NCBI GenBank assembly: GCA_040223615.1
Contig: JAVKFY010000047.1
Span: 35,043 to 99,042 of the forward strand
Source of the DNA: JAVKFY01 sp040223615
GTDB lineage: Bacteria; Pseudomonadota; Alphaproteobacteria; GCA-2731375
Length of the DNA: 64,000 nt
Direction: 5' to 3'
This document shows, piece after piece, positions 1 through 8,212 of this stretch (positions within the stretch are counted from its first letter, which is position 1; every line of letters begins with the position of its first letter). Under the pieces are notes generated by a model. The model searched no databases. It was not told the origin of the DNA and saw only the letters and a list, made by a program, of their open reading frames with translations. A program made the translations under genes and the position numbers.

Positions 1-1374
1 GCCAGCGTTCACGTCCATGTCGTCGGACATGCGCTGGTACATCGGCGTGTTGGTGGCCAGCTTCAGGCTCGGCGACGGCTTGCAGCCGAACACCGAACCG
101 CGCCCGGTGGTGAAGCACACCATGTTGGCGCCGCCGGCGACCATGCCGGTCACCGAGGCCGGGTCGTAGCCCGGCGTATCCATGAACACGAAGCCCTTCT
201 CGGTAATCGGCGCCGCGTAGTCGTAGACCCCGACCAGGTTGGTGGTCCCGCCCTTGGCCGCCGCGCCCAGCGACTTTTCCAGGATCGTGGTCAGCCCGCC
301 GGCCTTGTTGCCGGGCGACGGGTTGTTGTTCATCTCGGCGTTGTTCGCCGCGGTGTAGTTCTCCCACCACTTGATGTGGTTGAGCAGCTTCTCGCCCACC
401 GCCTGGCTCGCCGCGCGCCGGGTCAGCAGGTGTTCGGCGCCGTAGATCTCCGGCGTTTCGGCCAGGCACGCGGTGCCGCCATGCCGCACCAGCAGGTCGG
501 CGGCCGCGCCCAGCGCCGGGTTCGCGGTGATGCCGGAGTACGCGTCCGAACCGCCGCATTCCAGCGCCAGCGTGATCTCCGAGGCCGGCACGGTCTCGCG
601 GCTGACCTTGTTGGCGTCCTGCAGCAGCTCGCGAACGTGGCCGATGCCCTTCTCGACCGTCTTCGCGGTGCCGCCATTGTCCTGGATGGTGAAGGCGTGG
701 AGTTTTTCGGACGGATTGAGCTTCTCCGCCTCCATCAGCGCGCCGATCTGGTTCGCTTCGCAGCCCAGTCCGACCAGCAGGATGCTGTCGAAATTCGGGT
801 GCTTGGCGAAGCCGGAGATCACGCGCTGGATGTAGTTCAGCCCGATCCCGGCGCAGCCGCCGCAGCCATAGTCGTGGGTCAGCGCCACCACGCCGTCGAC
901 ATTGGGGAACTCGGCCAGCGCGTCGCCGCGGAAGTGGTCGGCGATGTAGCGCGCCACCGTGGCCGAGCAGTTCACCGAGGTCAGGATGCCGATGTAGTTG
1001 CGCGTCGCGATACGCCCGTCGGAACGGCGGATACCCTGCCACGTCGCCCGTTCCGCTTCCGGCACGAAGCCCGGATCCTTGGCCTCCGTGCCGATGGCGT
1101 AGTCACGCTCGAAGGCATGCACCTCGACATTGTGGGTATGCACGTGCGCGCCCGGCGCGATGTCGCTCGAAGCGAAGCCGATGATCTGGTTGTACTTGCG
1201 CACCGGCTCGCCCTTGGCGATCGGCGCGGTGGCGATCTTGTGCCCGGCCGGCACGTGTGCAGCGGTGGTCACATCCTCGCCGGCGACCGGCGCACCAGGC
1301 AGGATGTCGGTGCGCGCCACCACCACGTTGTCGGCCGGATTGAGACGGATGGTCGTCGATTGCATTTCGGTCAT
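1..1374 (-). CDS. uxaA: UxaA-family hydrolase (altronate/galactarate-type dehydratase), C-terminus cut by window edge
   Basis: Altronate dehydratase-family enzyme. Known members remove water from D-altronate or related sugar acids to give 2-keto-3-deoxy acids in hexuronate breakdown. The frame is open for 458 codons to the window edge, against roughly 500 residues for the family, so about the last 40 are missing. The N-terminal ~90 residues form the SAF-like domain and the remainder the catalytic UxaA domain, with the Cys-rich DYGCGGCAG segment and the later GLGCE and GGTTNL motifs. ATG 1374 follows an almost perfect ribosome site (GAGGAGGAACG). It is divergent from the PAS_5 gene. The exact sugar acid cannot be read from sequence; galactonate/galactarate-type substrates are possible. 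Confidence 0.9.
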   Translation of the reverse strand, partial: MTEMQSTTIRLNPADNVVVARTDILPGAPVAGEDVTTAAHVPAGHKIATAPIAKGEPVRKYNQIIGFASSDIAPGAHVHTHNVEVHAFERDYAIGTEAKDPGFVPEAERATWQGIRRSDGRIATRNYIGILTSVNCSATVARYIADHFRGDALAEFPNVDGVVALTHDYGCGGCAGIGLNYIQRVISGFAKHPNFDSILLVGLGCEANQIGALMEAEKLNPSEKLHAFTIQDNGGTAKTVEKGIGHVRELLQDANKVSRETVPASEITLALECGGSDAYSGITANPALGAAADLLVRHGGTACLAETPEIYGAEHLLTRRAASQAVGEKLLNHIKWWENYTAANNAEMNNNPSPGNKAGGLTTILEKSLGAAAKGGTTNLVGVYDYAAPITEKGFVFMDTPGYDPASVTGMVAGGANMVCFTTGRGSVFGCKPSPSLKLATNTPMYQRMSDDMDVNAG

Positions 1375-1488
1375 CGTTCCTCCTCGCGCCGGAAAGATTT
1401 CCACCGGCGCCCTCGCTGCCGAACGCTATCATGCCTGCGGACCGGGCACCGGGAAAATTCACCAATACTGTGATAGCGTCTGCCAACC
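1375..1488. promoter_or_regulatory. Divergent intergenic region with inverted 9-bp repeat
   Basis: The 114-bp gap between the dehydratase (left) and the PAS_5 gene (right) holds a perfect 9-bp inverted repeat, ACGCTATCA at 1423-1431 and TGATAGCGT at 1471-1479. Each arm read outward is TGATAGCGT, so the arms may be matching -10 elements of two divergent promoters, or the two halves of an operator. No clear -35 was found. Confidence 0.35.
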
Positions 1489-1980
1489 ATGACCGATGGT
1501 GGCGACAGCAGCTTCACGTACCCGGTGCCGCCGGAGGCGGACGACGATGAACTCCGGCACATGTGGGACTACTGGCTTGCGCGCAGCCGCGATGGCCGTT
1601 TGCCGGCGCGCGGCGACATCGAGCCGCTCGACCTGCGCGCGATCATGGGCGCCCTCACCATTCTCGACGTGATCGACAGCGGCGGGAAACAGCGGTTCCA
1701 GTATCGGCTGTGGGGCACGCGGGTGCTGGAACTGTTCGGGGAGGAATTGACCGGAAAGTTCGCCGACGAGCTCGGCTTCGACCCGGAAGGACACATCCAG
1801 GCGGCGCTCGAAGACGTGCGGCGGACCGGGAAACCGCATTTCTGGCAGCGCCCGCTGCCGCCGCACCGGCAACTCGACCACGTCAGCTACCGCCGCCTGG
1901 CGCTGCCGCTCGGCGACGATGGCGAGACGGTCGACCGGATCCTGCTCATGATGGTCGGCGATGCCAGACCGGAAGACTGA
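1489..1980 (+). CDS. PAS_5-family (PF07310-like) protein, 163 aa
   Basis: Small soluble single-domain protein of the PAS_5 type. Recognisable landmarks are the L-x-x-M-W-x-Y-W start (residues ~22-30), the I-x-P-x-D-L-R segment near 45, the FQYRLWGTRVLELFGEELTG block (about 69-88) and a C-terminal strand ending RILLMMVGD. PAS domains bind ligands or partners, but there is no output domain here, so its role is unknown. Two more copies of this family lie at 4569-5183 and 38274-38777. Its 3' end overlaps the cytidine deaminase start by 20 nt, suggesting co-transcription. Confidence 0.7.
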   Translation: MTDGGDSSFTYPVPPEADDDELRHMWDYWLARSRDGRLPARGDIEPLDLRAIMGALTILDVIDSGGKQRFQYRLWGTRVLELFGEELTGKFADELGFDPEGHIQAALEDVRRTGKPHFWQRPLPPHRQLDHVSYRRLALPLGDDGETVDRILLMMVGDARPED

Positions 1981-2539
1981 CACCACCCTGGTGCTGCCGG
2001 CGCTCACTGTCCCGGGTCACCGATTGGCGACGCCGGCCGGCGCGCTGAACCTGCCGGCGCACGACATCGCGGAGAAGCGCATCGACGCCGACCCGGAGGT
2101 GCTGGCCAAGCTGGTCCAGGCCGCGCGCGAGGCGGCGCAGCGCGCCTATGCGCCGTTCTCGAAGTTCCACGTCGGCGCCGCGCTGGTGATGGCCGACGAC
2201 CCGGCCGGCACGGTGTTCACTGGCGCCAATGTCGAGAACAGCTCCTACGGCGGCACCATCTGCGCCGAGCGCACCGCGATCACCCAGGCCGCCGCGCAGG
2301 GCTTCCGGCGCATCGGAGTGCTCGCCGTGAGCTGCGCCGACGCGCGCGATGCGCCGCTGCCCGACCGCAGCCCCTGCGGCCTTTGCCGCCAGGTGATCAA
2401 GGAGTTCACCGACCCGGACGTCGGTGCCGACACCGCGCTGATCCTTGTCGACACCGCCGCCCCCGATACCCTGGCCGACGTGCTCGATATCGAGCGCCTG
2501 CTGGCCTACGGCTTCCACTTCGGGCCGCCCGCCAACTAA
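1961..2539 (+). CDS. cdd: Cytidine deaminase
   Basis: Zinc hydrolase converting cytidine/deoxycytidine to uridine/deoxyuridine in pyrimidine salvage. The zinc site is intact: C101-A-E103 (CAER) with catalytic Glu103, and P-C139-G-L-C142 (PCGLCRQ). The FTGANVENSSYGGT stretch just before it is the family's substrate-binding region. At 192 aa it is longer than the usual ~130-aa bacterial enzyme because of about 45 extra N-terminal residues. The true start may therefore be internal, although ATG 1961 preserves translational overlap with the PAS_5 gene. It is directly upstream of the thrS promoter. Confidence 0.9.
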   Translation: MPDRKTDTTLVLPALTVPGHRLATPAGALNLPAHDIAEKRIDADPEVLAKLVQAAREAAQRAYAPFSKFHVGAALVMADDPAGTVFTGANVENSSYGGTICAERTAITQAAAQGFRRIGVLAVSCADARDAPLPDRSPCGLCRQVIKEFTDPDVGADTALILVDTAAPDTLADVLDIERLLAYGFHFGPPAN

Positions 2540-2548
2540 CACCCGGCG

Positions 2549-2576
2549 TTGCACGGTCGCGTTATCCGCGTATAAC
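2549..2576 (+). promoter_or_regulatory. Candidate sigma-70 promoter of thrS
   Basis: TTGCAC at 2549-2554 and TATAAC at 2571-2576 with a 16-bp spacer, starting 10 bp after the cytidine deaminase stop. Transcription would begin near 2583, about 17 nt upstream of thrS. No leader structure fits between them, so attenuation or T-box control is unlikely. Confidence 0.6.
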
Positions 2577-2599
2577 GGCCCCTTGCGCAATCAAGGAGC

Positions 2600-4555
2600 A
2601 TGGAGATGGTGCGCGTCACGCTGCCCGATGGGGCGAGTAGGGAATACGAGGGGCCGGTTTCCGGCCTCGAAGTCGCCGAGTCGATCTCGCGCTCGCTGGC
2701 CAAGGCCGCGGTCGCGATCCGCATCGACGGGACCTTGCGTGACCTGACCACCACCATCGACACCGACGCCGAGGTCGCCATCGTCACCCGCGACAGCGCC
2801 GAGGGGCGCGACCTGCTGCGCCACGACGCCGCCCACGTCATGGCGGAAGCCGTGCAGGAGCTGTTCCCCGGCACGCAGGTCACCATCGGCCCGTCGATCG
2901 AGAACGGTTTCTACTACGACTTCGCCCGCGAGGAACCGTTCAGCACCGACGACTTCGAGGCCATCGAGAAGCGCATGGCCGCAATCGTCGACCGCGACGA
3001 GGCGATCGTGCGCGAGGTCTGGGACCGCGACGAAGCGATCAAGTTCTTCAAGTCCATCGGCGAGGACTACAAGGCCGAGATCATCGAGAGCATTCCGGCC
3101 GGCGAGCAGATCTCGCTCTACCGCCAGGGCAACTTCATCGACCTGTGCCGCGGCCCGCACCTGCCGTCGACCGGCCGGCTGGGCAAGGCGTTCAAGCTGA
3201 TGAAGCTGGCCGGCGCCTACTGGCGCGGCGACAGCCGCAACCCGATGCTGCAACGCATCTACGGCACCGCCTGGGAGAACGACAAGGCGCTCAAGGCCCA
3301 CCTGCACATGCTGGAGGAGGCGGAGAAGCGCGACCACCGCAAGCTCGGCCGCGAGATGGACCTGTTCCACTTCCAGGAGGAGGGCCCCGGCTCGGTGTTC
3401 TGGCATCCCAAGGGCTGGACCCTGTTCCAGGAGCTGATCGCCTACATGCGCCAGCGTCAGCCCGCCGCCGGCTACCAGGAGGTCGCAGCGCCGGAGCTGC
3501 TCGACATCTCGCTGTGGCAGAAGTCCGGCCACGCCGAGAAGTTCGGCGCCAACATGTTCACCACCGCGCCGATCGAGGAGCGGGTGTTCGCGCTGAAGCC
3601 CATGAACTGCCCCGGCCACGTGCAGATCTTCAACCAGGGCCAGCGCAGCTACCGCGAGCTGCCTCTGCGCTTCTGCGAGTTCGGCAAGGTGCACCGGTTC
3701 GAGCCGTCGGGCGCGTTGCACGGCCTGATGCGCGTGCGCGCCTTCACCCAGGACGACGCCCACGTGTTCTGCACCCCGGAGCAGATCACCGCGGAGAGCA
3801 TCGCGGTCTGCGACCTGATCCTGTCGATCTATCGCGACTTCGGCTTCGACGACGTGCTGATCAAGTTCGCCGACCGGCCGGAGTTGCGCATCGGCGAGGA
3901 CGCGGTGTGGGATCAGGCCGAGCAGGCGCTGCTCGATGCGCTGAAAGCGGCCGACCTGCCCTACGAATTGAACCCCGGCGAGGGCGCCTTCTACGGCCCG
4001 AAGCTGGAATTCGTGTTGCGCGACGCCATCGGCCGCGACTGGCAGTGCGGTACGCTCCAGGTCGATCTGAACATGCCGGGCGTGCTCGGCGCCTCCTACA
4101 TCGGCGCCGACGGCGAGAAGCACGTGCCGGTGATGCTGCACCGGGCCATGTTCGGCTCGCTGGAGCGCTTCACCGGCATCCTGATCGAGCACTATGCCGG
4201 CCGCCTGCCGCTGTGGCTGGCGCCGGTGCAGGCGACAGTCGCGACCATCACCGAGGCGGCCGACGACTACGCCGGCGAGGTCGCCGCCCTGCTGCGCGAG
4301 CGCGGCATCCGCGCCGAGCTCGACCTGCGCAACGAGAAGATCGGCTACAAGGTCCGCGAACATTCGGTGGCCAAGGTGCCGGTGATCGTGGTCCTCGGCG
4401 GCCGCGAGGCCGAGGAGCGCACCGTCGCCGTCCGCCGCCTCGGCAGCAAGAATACCGAGAACCTGTCCCTGGCCGACCTGCTCACAAGGTTGCCGGAAGA
4501 GGCCCAGCGCCCGGGCCAACGCACCGTCACCGACGAGGCCCAGGCGGCGGAGTAG
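2600..4555 (+). CDS. thrS: Threonine--tRNA ligase
   Basis: Cytosolic class II aminoacyl-tRNA synthetase charging tRNA-Thr. At 651 aa it has the full family layout: TGS domain (residues 1-64), the Ala-type editing domain with H75-x3-H79 (HDAAH) and the CRGPHLPSTG loop around 184, class II catalytic core with zinc-ligand motif MNCPGH near 335, and a C-terminal anticodon-binding domain ending about residue 640. ATG 2600 lies directly behind AAGGAGC; a second in-frame ATG two codons later is possible. Its stop is only 13 bp from the convergent PAS_5 stop, with no room for a dedicated terminator. Confidence 0.98.
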   Translation: MEMVRVTLPDGASREYEGPVSGLEVAESISRSLAKAAVAIRIDGTLRDLTTTIDTDAEVAIVTRDSAEGRDLLRHDAAHVMAEAVQELFPGTQVTIGPSIENGFYYDFAREEPFSTDDFEAIEKRMAAIVDRDEAIVREVWDRDEAIKFFKSIGEDYKAEIIESIPAGEQISLYRQGNFIDLCRGPHLPSTGRLGKAFKLMKLAGAYWRGDSRNPMLQRIYGTAWENDKALKAHLHMLEEAEKRDHRKLGREMDLFHFQEEGPGSVFWHPKGWTLFQELIAYMRQRQPAAGYQEVAAPELLDISLWQKSGHAEKFGANMFTTAPIEERVFALKPMNCPGHVQIFNQGQRSYRELPLRFCEFGKVHRFEPSGALHGLMRVRAFTQDDAHVFCTPEQITAESIAVCDLILSIYRDFGFDDVLIKFADRPELRIGEDAVWDQAEQALLDALKAADLPYELNPGEGAFYGPKLEFVLRDAIGRDWQCGTLQVDLNMPGVLGASYIGADGEKHVPVMLHRAMFGSLERFTGILIEHYAGRLPLWLAPVQATVATITEAADDYAGEVAALLRERGIRAELDLRNEKIGYKVREHSVAKVPVIVVLGGREAEERTVAVRRLGSKNTENLSLADLLTRLPEEAQRPGQRTVTDEAQAAE

Positions 4556-4568
4556 AGCCGACCAGCCG

Positions 4569-5183
4569 CTATTCCGGCACCAGGTCCTCGAACGTCTCGT
4601 CGACGCCGAAGCCGAGGTCGATGAGGTCGCGGCGGGTGACGTTGGCGCCGGTGATGAAGCGGCCGCCGGGGTCGGGGTCGGCGCTCCCGACGTCTTCGAT
4701 GTGGCTGTCGGCGAACAGAATGAATCCGTCGACGCCGGGCTCCTCGGAGCTCAGCGGCAGCGCCACCGCCTCGCTCAGCCGGATCACGCCGTCGCGGTGC
4801 ATCTGCTCGATCTCGGCGCGAAAGCCGCAGGGCACGTCGATCACCATGTTCATCGCGTGCATGGCGTTGGCGCGGCGCTCGGGCGGCACGATGTCGTAGT
4901 AGTTGCCGCCGACCGGGCTGCGGCCCAGCCGCTGGCGGACGCGCTCGCCGGCCAGCCGGCAGATCCAACGGTCCGGCTTGGTCACCGCCGCCAGCATCAG
5001 GTCGGGCAGCGCCTTGGCCAGCCGGCTCAGATCGAGGCCGTTCTTCGCCGGCACGGCGCCGCCAGCCTCCGCCATGAACGCGACGTAGCTGCTCACCAGC
5101 CGACCGCCGACGGCGCTGCGGCAATGCCGCGCCGCGTCGGCGAGGTCGGTGACGATGTCGGGTTTCCTTGCGGTCCAGGCCAC
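4569..5183 (-). CDS. PAS_5-family (PF07310-like) protein, 204 aa
   Basis: Second of three PAS_5-type proteins in the window. Family marks include KPDRWICRLAGERVRQRLGR (about 69-88), NYYDIVPPERRANA around 95 and the ALPLSSEEPGVDGFILFAD strand around 140-158. It has 204 residues, no signal peptide, no transmembrane segment and no attached effector domain. It carries an N-terminal extension compared with the other two copies. Convergent with thrS and divergent from the DsbD-like gene. Function unknown. Confidence 0.65.
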   Translation of the reverse strand: MAWTARKPDIVTDLADAARHCRSAVGGRLVSSYVAFMAEAGGAVPAKNGLDLSRLAKALPDLMLAAVTKPDRWICRLAGERVRQRLGRSPVGGNYYDIVPPERRANAMHAMNMVIDVPCGFRAEIEQMHRDGVIRLSEAVALPLSSEEPGVDGFILFADSHIEDVGSADPDPGGRFITGANVTRRDLIDLGFGVDETFEDLVPE

Positions 5184-5318
5184 GGCGAGTACTCCTACCC
5201 GGCCTCATATACGCCATCCCGCGGCCCGGCTGAAGGCGCGGCGGACGACGCCGGCGCCTTGCTGGCGCGGCGCCGGCGACGCCCCGCGCACCCTGCCGCC
5301 GAATAACTACATTGTGCA

Positions 5319-5347
5319 TTGCGGCGAATGGGCCCATGTCGTGTTAT
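5319..5347 (+). promoter_or_regulatory. Candidate promoter for the DsbD-like operon
   Basis: TTGCGG at 5319-5324 and TGTTAT at 5342-5347 with a 17-bp spacer, about 28 bp before the GTG start at 5376. It lies in the otherwise featureless 192-bp gap after the divergent PAS_5 gene. Confidence 0.45.
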
Positions 5348-5375
5348 GCGGGGGCACGGATAGGGAACGAGCGAC

Positions 5376-7484
5376 GTGATCGGACGGCTCGCGGCGGCGA
5401 TATTGCTGGCGTGCCTGGGCGCCACGGGGGCCTGGGCGCAGGGCGCGTCCGCGCCCGGCACTGTCGTGCGCACCGAGAATGTCGCCGTCGAGCTGATCCC
5501 CGCCGCCGCCGAGGTCGCACCGGGCGATACGGTCGAGGTGCTGTTGCAGCAGACCATCCGGCCGAAGTGGCACACCTACTGGCAGAATCCCGGCGACAGC
5601 GGCCAGGAAACCGCGATCCAGTGGACCCTGCCGCCGGGCGCCAGCGCCGGGCCGATCCAGTGGGCCGCGCCGGAGCGCATCGAATACGGCCCGCTGGTCA
5701 ACTACGGCTACAGCGACAAGGTCGGCCTGCTCAGCGAACTGACCGTCCCGGCCGACTGGCCCGTGGGCAAGCCCTTCCCGGTGGAAGCGTTCGTCACCTG
5801 GCTGGTGTGCGAGGAAATCTGCATTCCCGAGGAAGGCAGCTTCGCCTTGCAGATCCCGACCGGCCCCGCCACCGTGGCCGACAGTTCGGTCGCTGCCCTG
5901 CTGGCGCAGGCGCGACGCGCCCTGCCGCAACCCTCGCCCTGGACCGCCCGTTACGCAGTCGACGACGCCCGGCTGTCGATCGTGTTCGACGTGCCGGGGC
6001 TGCGCGCGGACAAGCTCACCGGCGTCTACTTCTTCCCCACCGCCTGGGGCGTGGTCGACCACGCCGCTCCGCAACGGCTCGCCATCGACGAAGCCGGCCT
6101 GCGCCTGACCGTGCGGCGCGGCGAAACGCCGGTCGACGCCAGCCTCGGCGGCGTGTTGACGATGGTCGAGGACACCGGCACCGGGCCGACGCGACTGGCC
6201 TTCGCCGTCGCCGCCGCGCCGGGCGCGACCATGCCGGCGGCGATCCAGAGCAGCCTGGCATTGCCGCCGCTGTCGCTGCCGACGGTGCTGCTGTTCGCCT
6301 TCCTGGGCGGCGTGCTGTTGAATCTGATGCCGTGCGTGTTTCCGGTGCTGGCGATCAAGGCGCTGGGCGTGGTGCGGGGCGCCGGCACCCCGGCCCGCGA
6401 ACGGCTGATCGGCGGGCTGGCCTATCTCGCCGGCGTGCTCGGCGCCTTTGCCTTGCTGGGCGCCGTGCTGCTGACCTTGCAAGCCGGCGGCGCCGCGGTC
6501 GGCTGGGGCTTCCAGCTGCAGCAGCCGATCGTCGTCACGCTGTTCGCCTACGTGCTGTTCGCGGTCGGCCTGAACCTCGCCGGCGTGTTCGAGATCGGCG
6601 GCGGCTGGACCGGCATGGGGCAGTCGCTCGCCGGCCGCCATGGCCCGGTCGGCAGCTTCTTCACCGGCGTGCTGGCCGCGGTGGTCGCCGCGCCCTGCAC
6701 CGCGCCGTTCATGGCCACCGCGCTCGGTTTCGCCTTCACCCAGCCGCCGGTCATCGCGATGTCGGCGCTGCTGGCGCTCGGTGGCGGCCTGGCCGCGCCC
6801 TACCTGCTGTTGACCTGGGCGCCGCCGGTGGCGCGGCTGCTGCCGAAGCCGGGGCCGTGGCTGGCGACTTTCAAGCAGGCGCTGGCCTTCCCGATGTTCG
6901 CCTCGGCTGCCTGGCTGATCTGGGTGCTGGCGCAGCAGACTGGCCCGGATTCGGTGCTGGCGGCCCTGCTCGGCGGTATCGCGCTGGCCGCCGCCGCGTG
7001 GCTGTTCGCGCGCAGCGGCCGCATCGCCAGGTCGCTGGCCCTGGTCTCGCTGCTGGCGGCGCTGTGGCTGGCGATCTCGGTGCGCCCCGCCGACCGGCCG
7101 GCGCTCGCAATCGCCAGCGAGGGCGCGGAAAGCTTCACCGAGGCGCGCTTCGACGCGTTGCGCCAGCGCGGCGAGCCGGTGCTGATCAACCTGACCGCCG
7201 CCTGGTGCGTGACCTGCAAGGTCAACGAACGCGTCGCGCTCTCCGGCCAGGCTTTCTACGACGCGCTCCGGCAGCGCGGCATCACTTACCTGGTCGGCGA
7301 CTGGACCCGCGAGGACCCGGATGTCACCGCCATGCTGCGCCGGTTCGATCGCGCCGGCGTGCCGCTCTATGTCCTGTTCTATCCCGACGATCGGCCGCCG
7401 ATGGTGCTGCCGCAGCTGCTCACCGAGACCATCGTGGTCGACGCGTTGAACTCGATTTCACCAGCCAAGGGGGATCCGACATGA
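5376..7484 (+). CDS. DsbD/ScsB-like thiol:disulfide interchange protein
   Basis: Inner-membrane protein carrying electrons from cytoplasmic thioredoxin to periplasmic thiol proteins. The 702-residue order is: signal peptide (1-22), periplasmic N-terminal domain with the pair C145-x3-C149 (VCEEIC), a central multi-pass domain from about 285 to 570 with one Cys in MPCVFP (C320) and one in APCTAPF (C441), and a C-terminal thioredoxin fold with W-C611-V-T-C614. That is the full relay set. The larger N-terminal domain resembles ScsB more than E. coli DsbD. The start is GTG, with only a weak GGGAACGA ribosome site. It overlaps the next gene by 4 nt (ATGA), so the redoxin is its likely client. Confidence 0.9.
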   Translation: MIGRLAAAILLACLGATGAWAQGASAPGTVVRTENVAVELIPAAAEVAPGDTVEVLLQQTIRPKWHTYWQNPGDSGQETAIQWTLPPGASAGPIQWAAPERIEYGPLVNYGYSDKVGLLSELTVPADWPVGKPFPVEAFVTWLVCEEICIPEEGSFALQIPTGPATVADSSVAALLAQARRALPQPSPWTARYAVDDARLSIVFDVPGLRADKLTGVYFFPTAWGVVDHAAPQRLAIDEAGLRLTVRRGETPVDASLGGVLTMVEDTGTGPTRLAFAVAAAPGATMPAAIQSSLALPPLSLPTVLLFAFLGGVLLNLMPCVFPVLAIKALGVVRGAGTPARERLIGGLAYLAGVLGAFALLGAVLLTLQAGGAAVGWGFQLQQPIVVTLFAYVLFAVGLNLAGVFEIGGGWTGMGQSLAGRHGPVGSFFTGVLAAVVAAPCTAPFMATALGFAFTQPPVIAMSALLALGGGLAAPYLLLTWAPPVARLLPKPGPWLATFKQALAFPMFASAAWLIWVLAQQTGPDSVLAALLGGIALAAAAWLFARSGRIARSLALVSLLAALWLAISVRPADRPALAIASEGAESFTEARFDALRQRGEPVLINLTAAWCVTCKVNERVALSGQAFYDALRQRGITYLVGDWTREDPDVTAMLRRFDRAGVPLYVLFYPDDRPPMVLPQLLTETIVVDALNSISPAKGDPT

Positions 7485-8107
7485 TGCACCACCGATCGAT
7501 CATCGCCGCCGCCGCGGCGATCTTCTCGCTCGCCATGGGCACCGGCCAGGCCGGTGCCGCCGCGCCCGAAGTCGGCGAACCGGCGCCGTCCTTCGCCGGC
7601 ACCACCGCCGACGGCCAGACCGTCGACCTGGCGCAATATCGCGGCAAGACCGTGGTGCTGGAGTGGACCAACCACGACTGCCCCTACGTGCGGAAGCACT
7701 ACGGCGCGAAGAACATGCAGGCATTGCAGAAGCAGGCCGCCGACGACGGCATCGTCTGGCTGTCGGTGATCTCCTCGGCGCCGGGCCGGCAGGGCTATCT
7801 GGAAGGTCCCGACGCGCTGAAGGTTGCCGCCGACCATGGCGCCGCGCCGGCCGGCATCGTGCTCGACCCGGACGGCAAGATCGGCAAGGCCTATGCCGCG
7901 CGCACCACGCCGCACATGTACATCGTCACGCCGGACGGCACCCTGGCCTACAAGGGCGGCATCGACGACAAGGCCACCGCGAACCCGGCCGACATCCCCG
8001 GCGCCACCAACTACGTGAAGGTCGCGCTCGCCGAATTGGCTGGCGGCAAGCCGGTCTCCAACCCCTCGACCCGCGCCTATGGCTGCTCGGTCAAGTACGC
8101 CTGGTAG
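7481..8107 (+). CDS. Exported redoxin / thioredoxin-fold protein
   Basis: 208-aa AhpC/TSA-TlpA-type protein with a signal peptide (about residues 1-27, cleavage after GQAGA) and a redoxin domain. The family active-site segment WTNHDCPYVRKHY holds a single Cys (C67) where thioredoxins have CxxC. The SSAPGRQGY and TTPHMYIVTPDG (cis-Pro) motifs are intact, and one more Cys lies near the C-terminus (AYGCS). A one-Cys centre suggests peroxidase- or thiol-reductase-like chemistry rather than a classical dithiol oxidoreductase. ATGA coupling to the DsbD-like gene argues that this protein receives electrons from it. Confidence 0.85.
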   Translation: MMHHRSIIAAAAAIFSLAMGTGQAGAAAPEVGEPAPSFAGTTADGQTVDLAQYRGKTVVLEWTNHDCPYVRKHYGAKNMQALQKQAADDGIVWLSVISSAPGRQGYLEGPDALKVAADHGAAPAGIVLDPDGKIGKAYAARTTPHMYIVTPDGTLAYKGGIDDKATANPADIPGATNYVKVALAELAGGKPVSNPSTRAYGCSVKYAW

Positions 8108-8124
8108 CACCCGAGACTCTGGAG

Positions 8125-8190
8125 ATGCCTGGATCAAGTCCGGGCATGACGAGTTCATATTCCTTCGTCGTGGCCGGGCTTGCCCCGGCC
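8125..8190. repeat. REP-like palindromes between convergent genes
   Basis: Two short palindromes fill the gap between the redoxin and the convergent enoyl-CoA hydratase. The first is ATGCCTGGA (8125-8133) against TCCGGGCAT (8139-8147). The second is GGCCGGG (8172-8178) against CCCGGCC (8184-8190), followed by a T-rich stretch on the + strand. The first matches a dispersed intergenic repeat type common in alphaproteobacteria; the second could act as a terminator. Confidence 0.55.
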
Positions 8191-8212
8191 TTCTCCTCAC
8201 CAGCGCCGTACC

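Noticed and set aside
376..1473. 365-codon + strand open frame at the left edge
   Set aside because: Antisense to the UxaA-family gene, whose 458-codon frame, motifs and ribosome site are convincing.
2591..4519. 642-codon open frame antisense to thrS
   Set aside because: Mirror frame of a real high-GC gene; no recognisable domain, and thrS itself is unambiguous.
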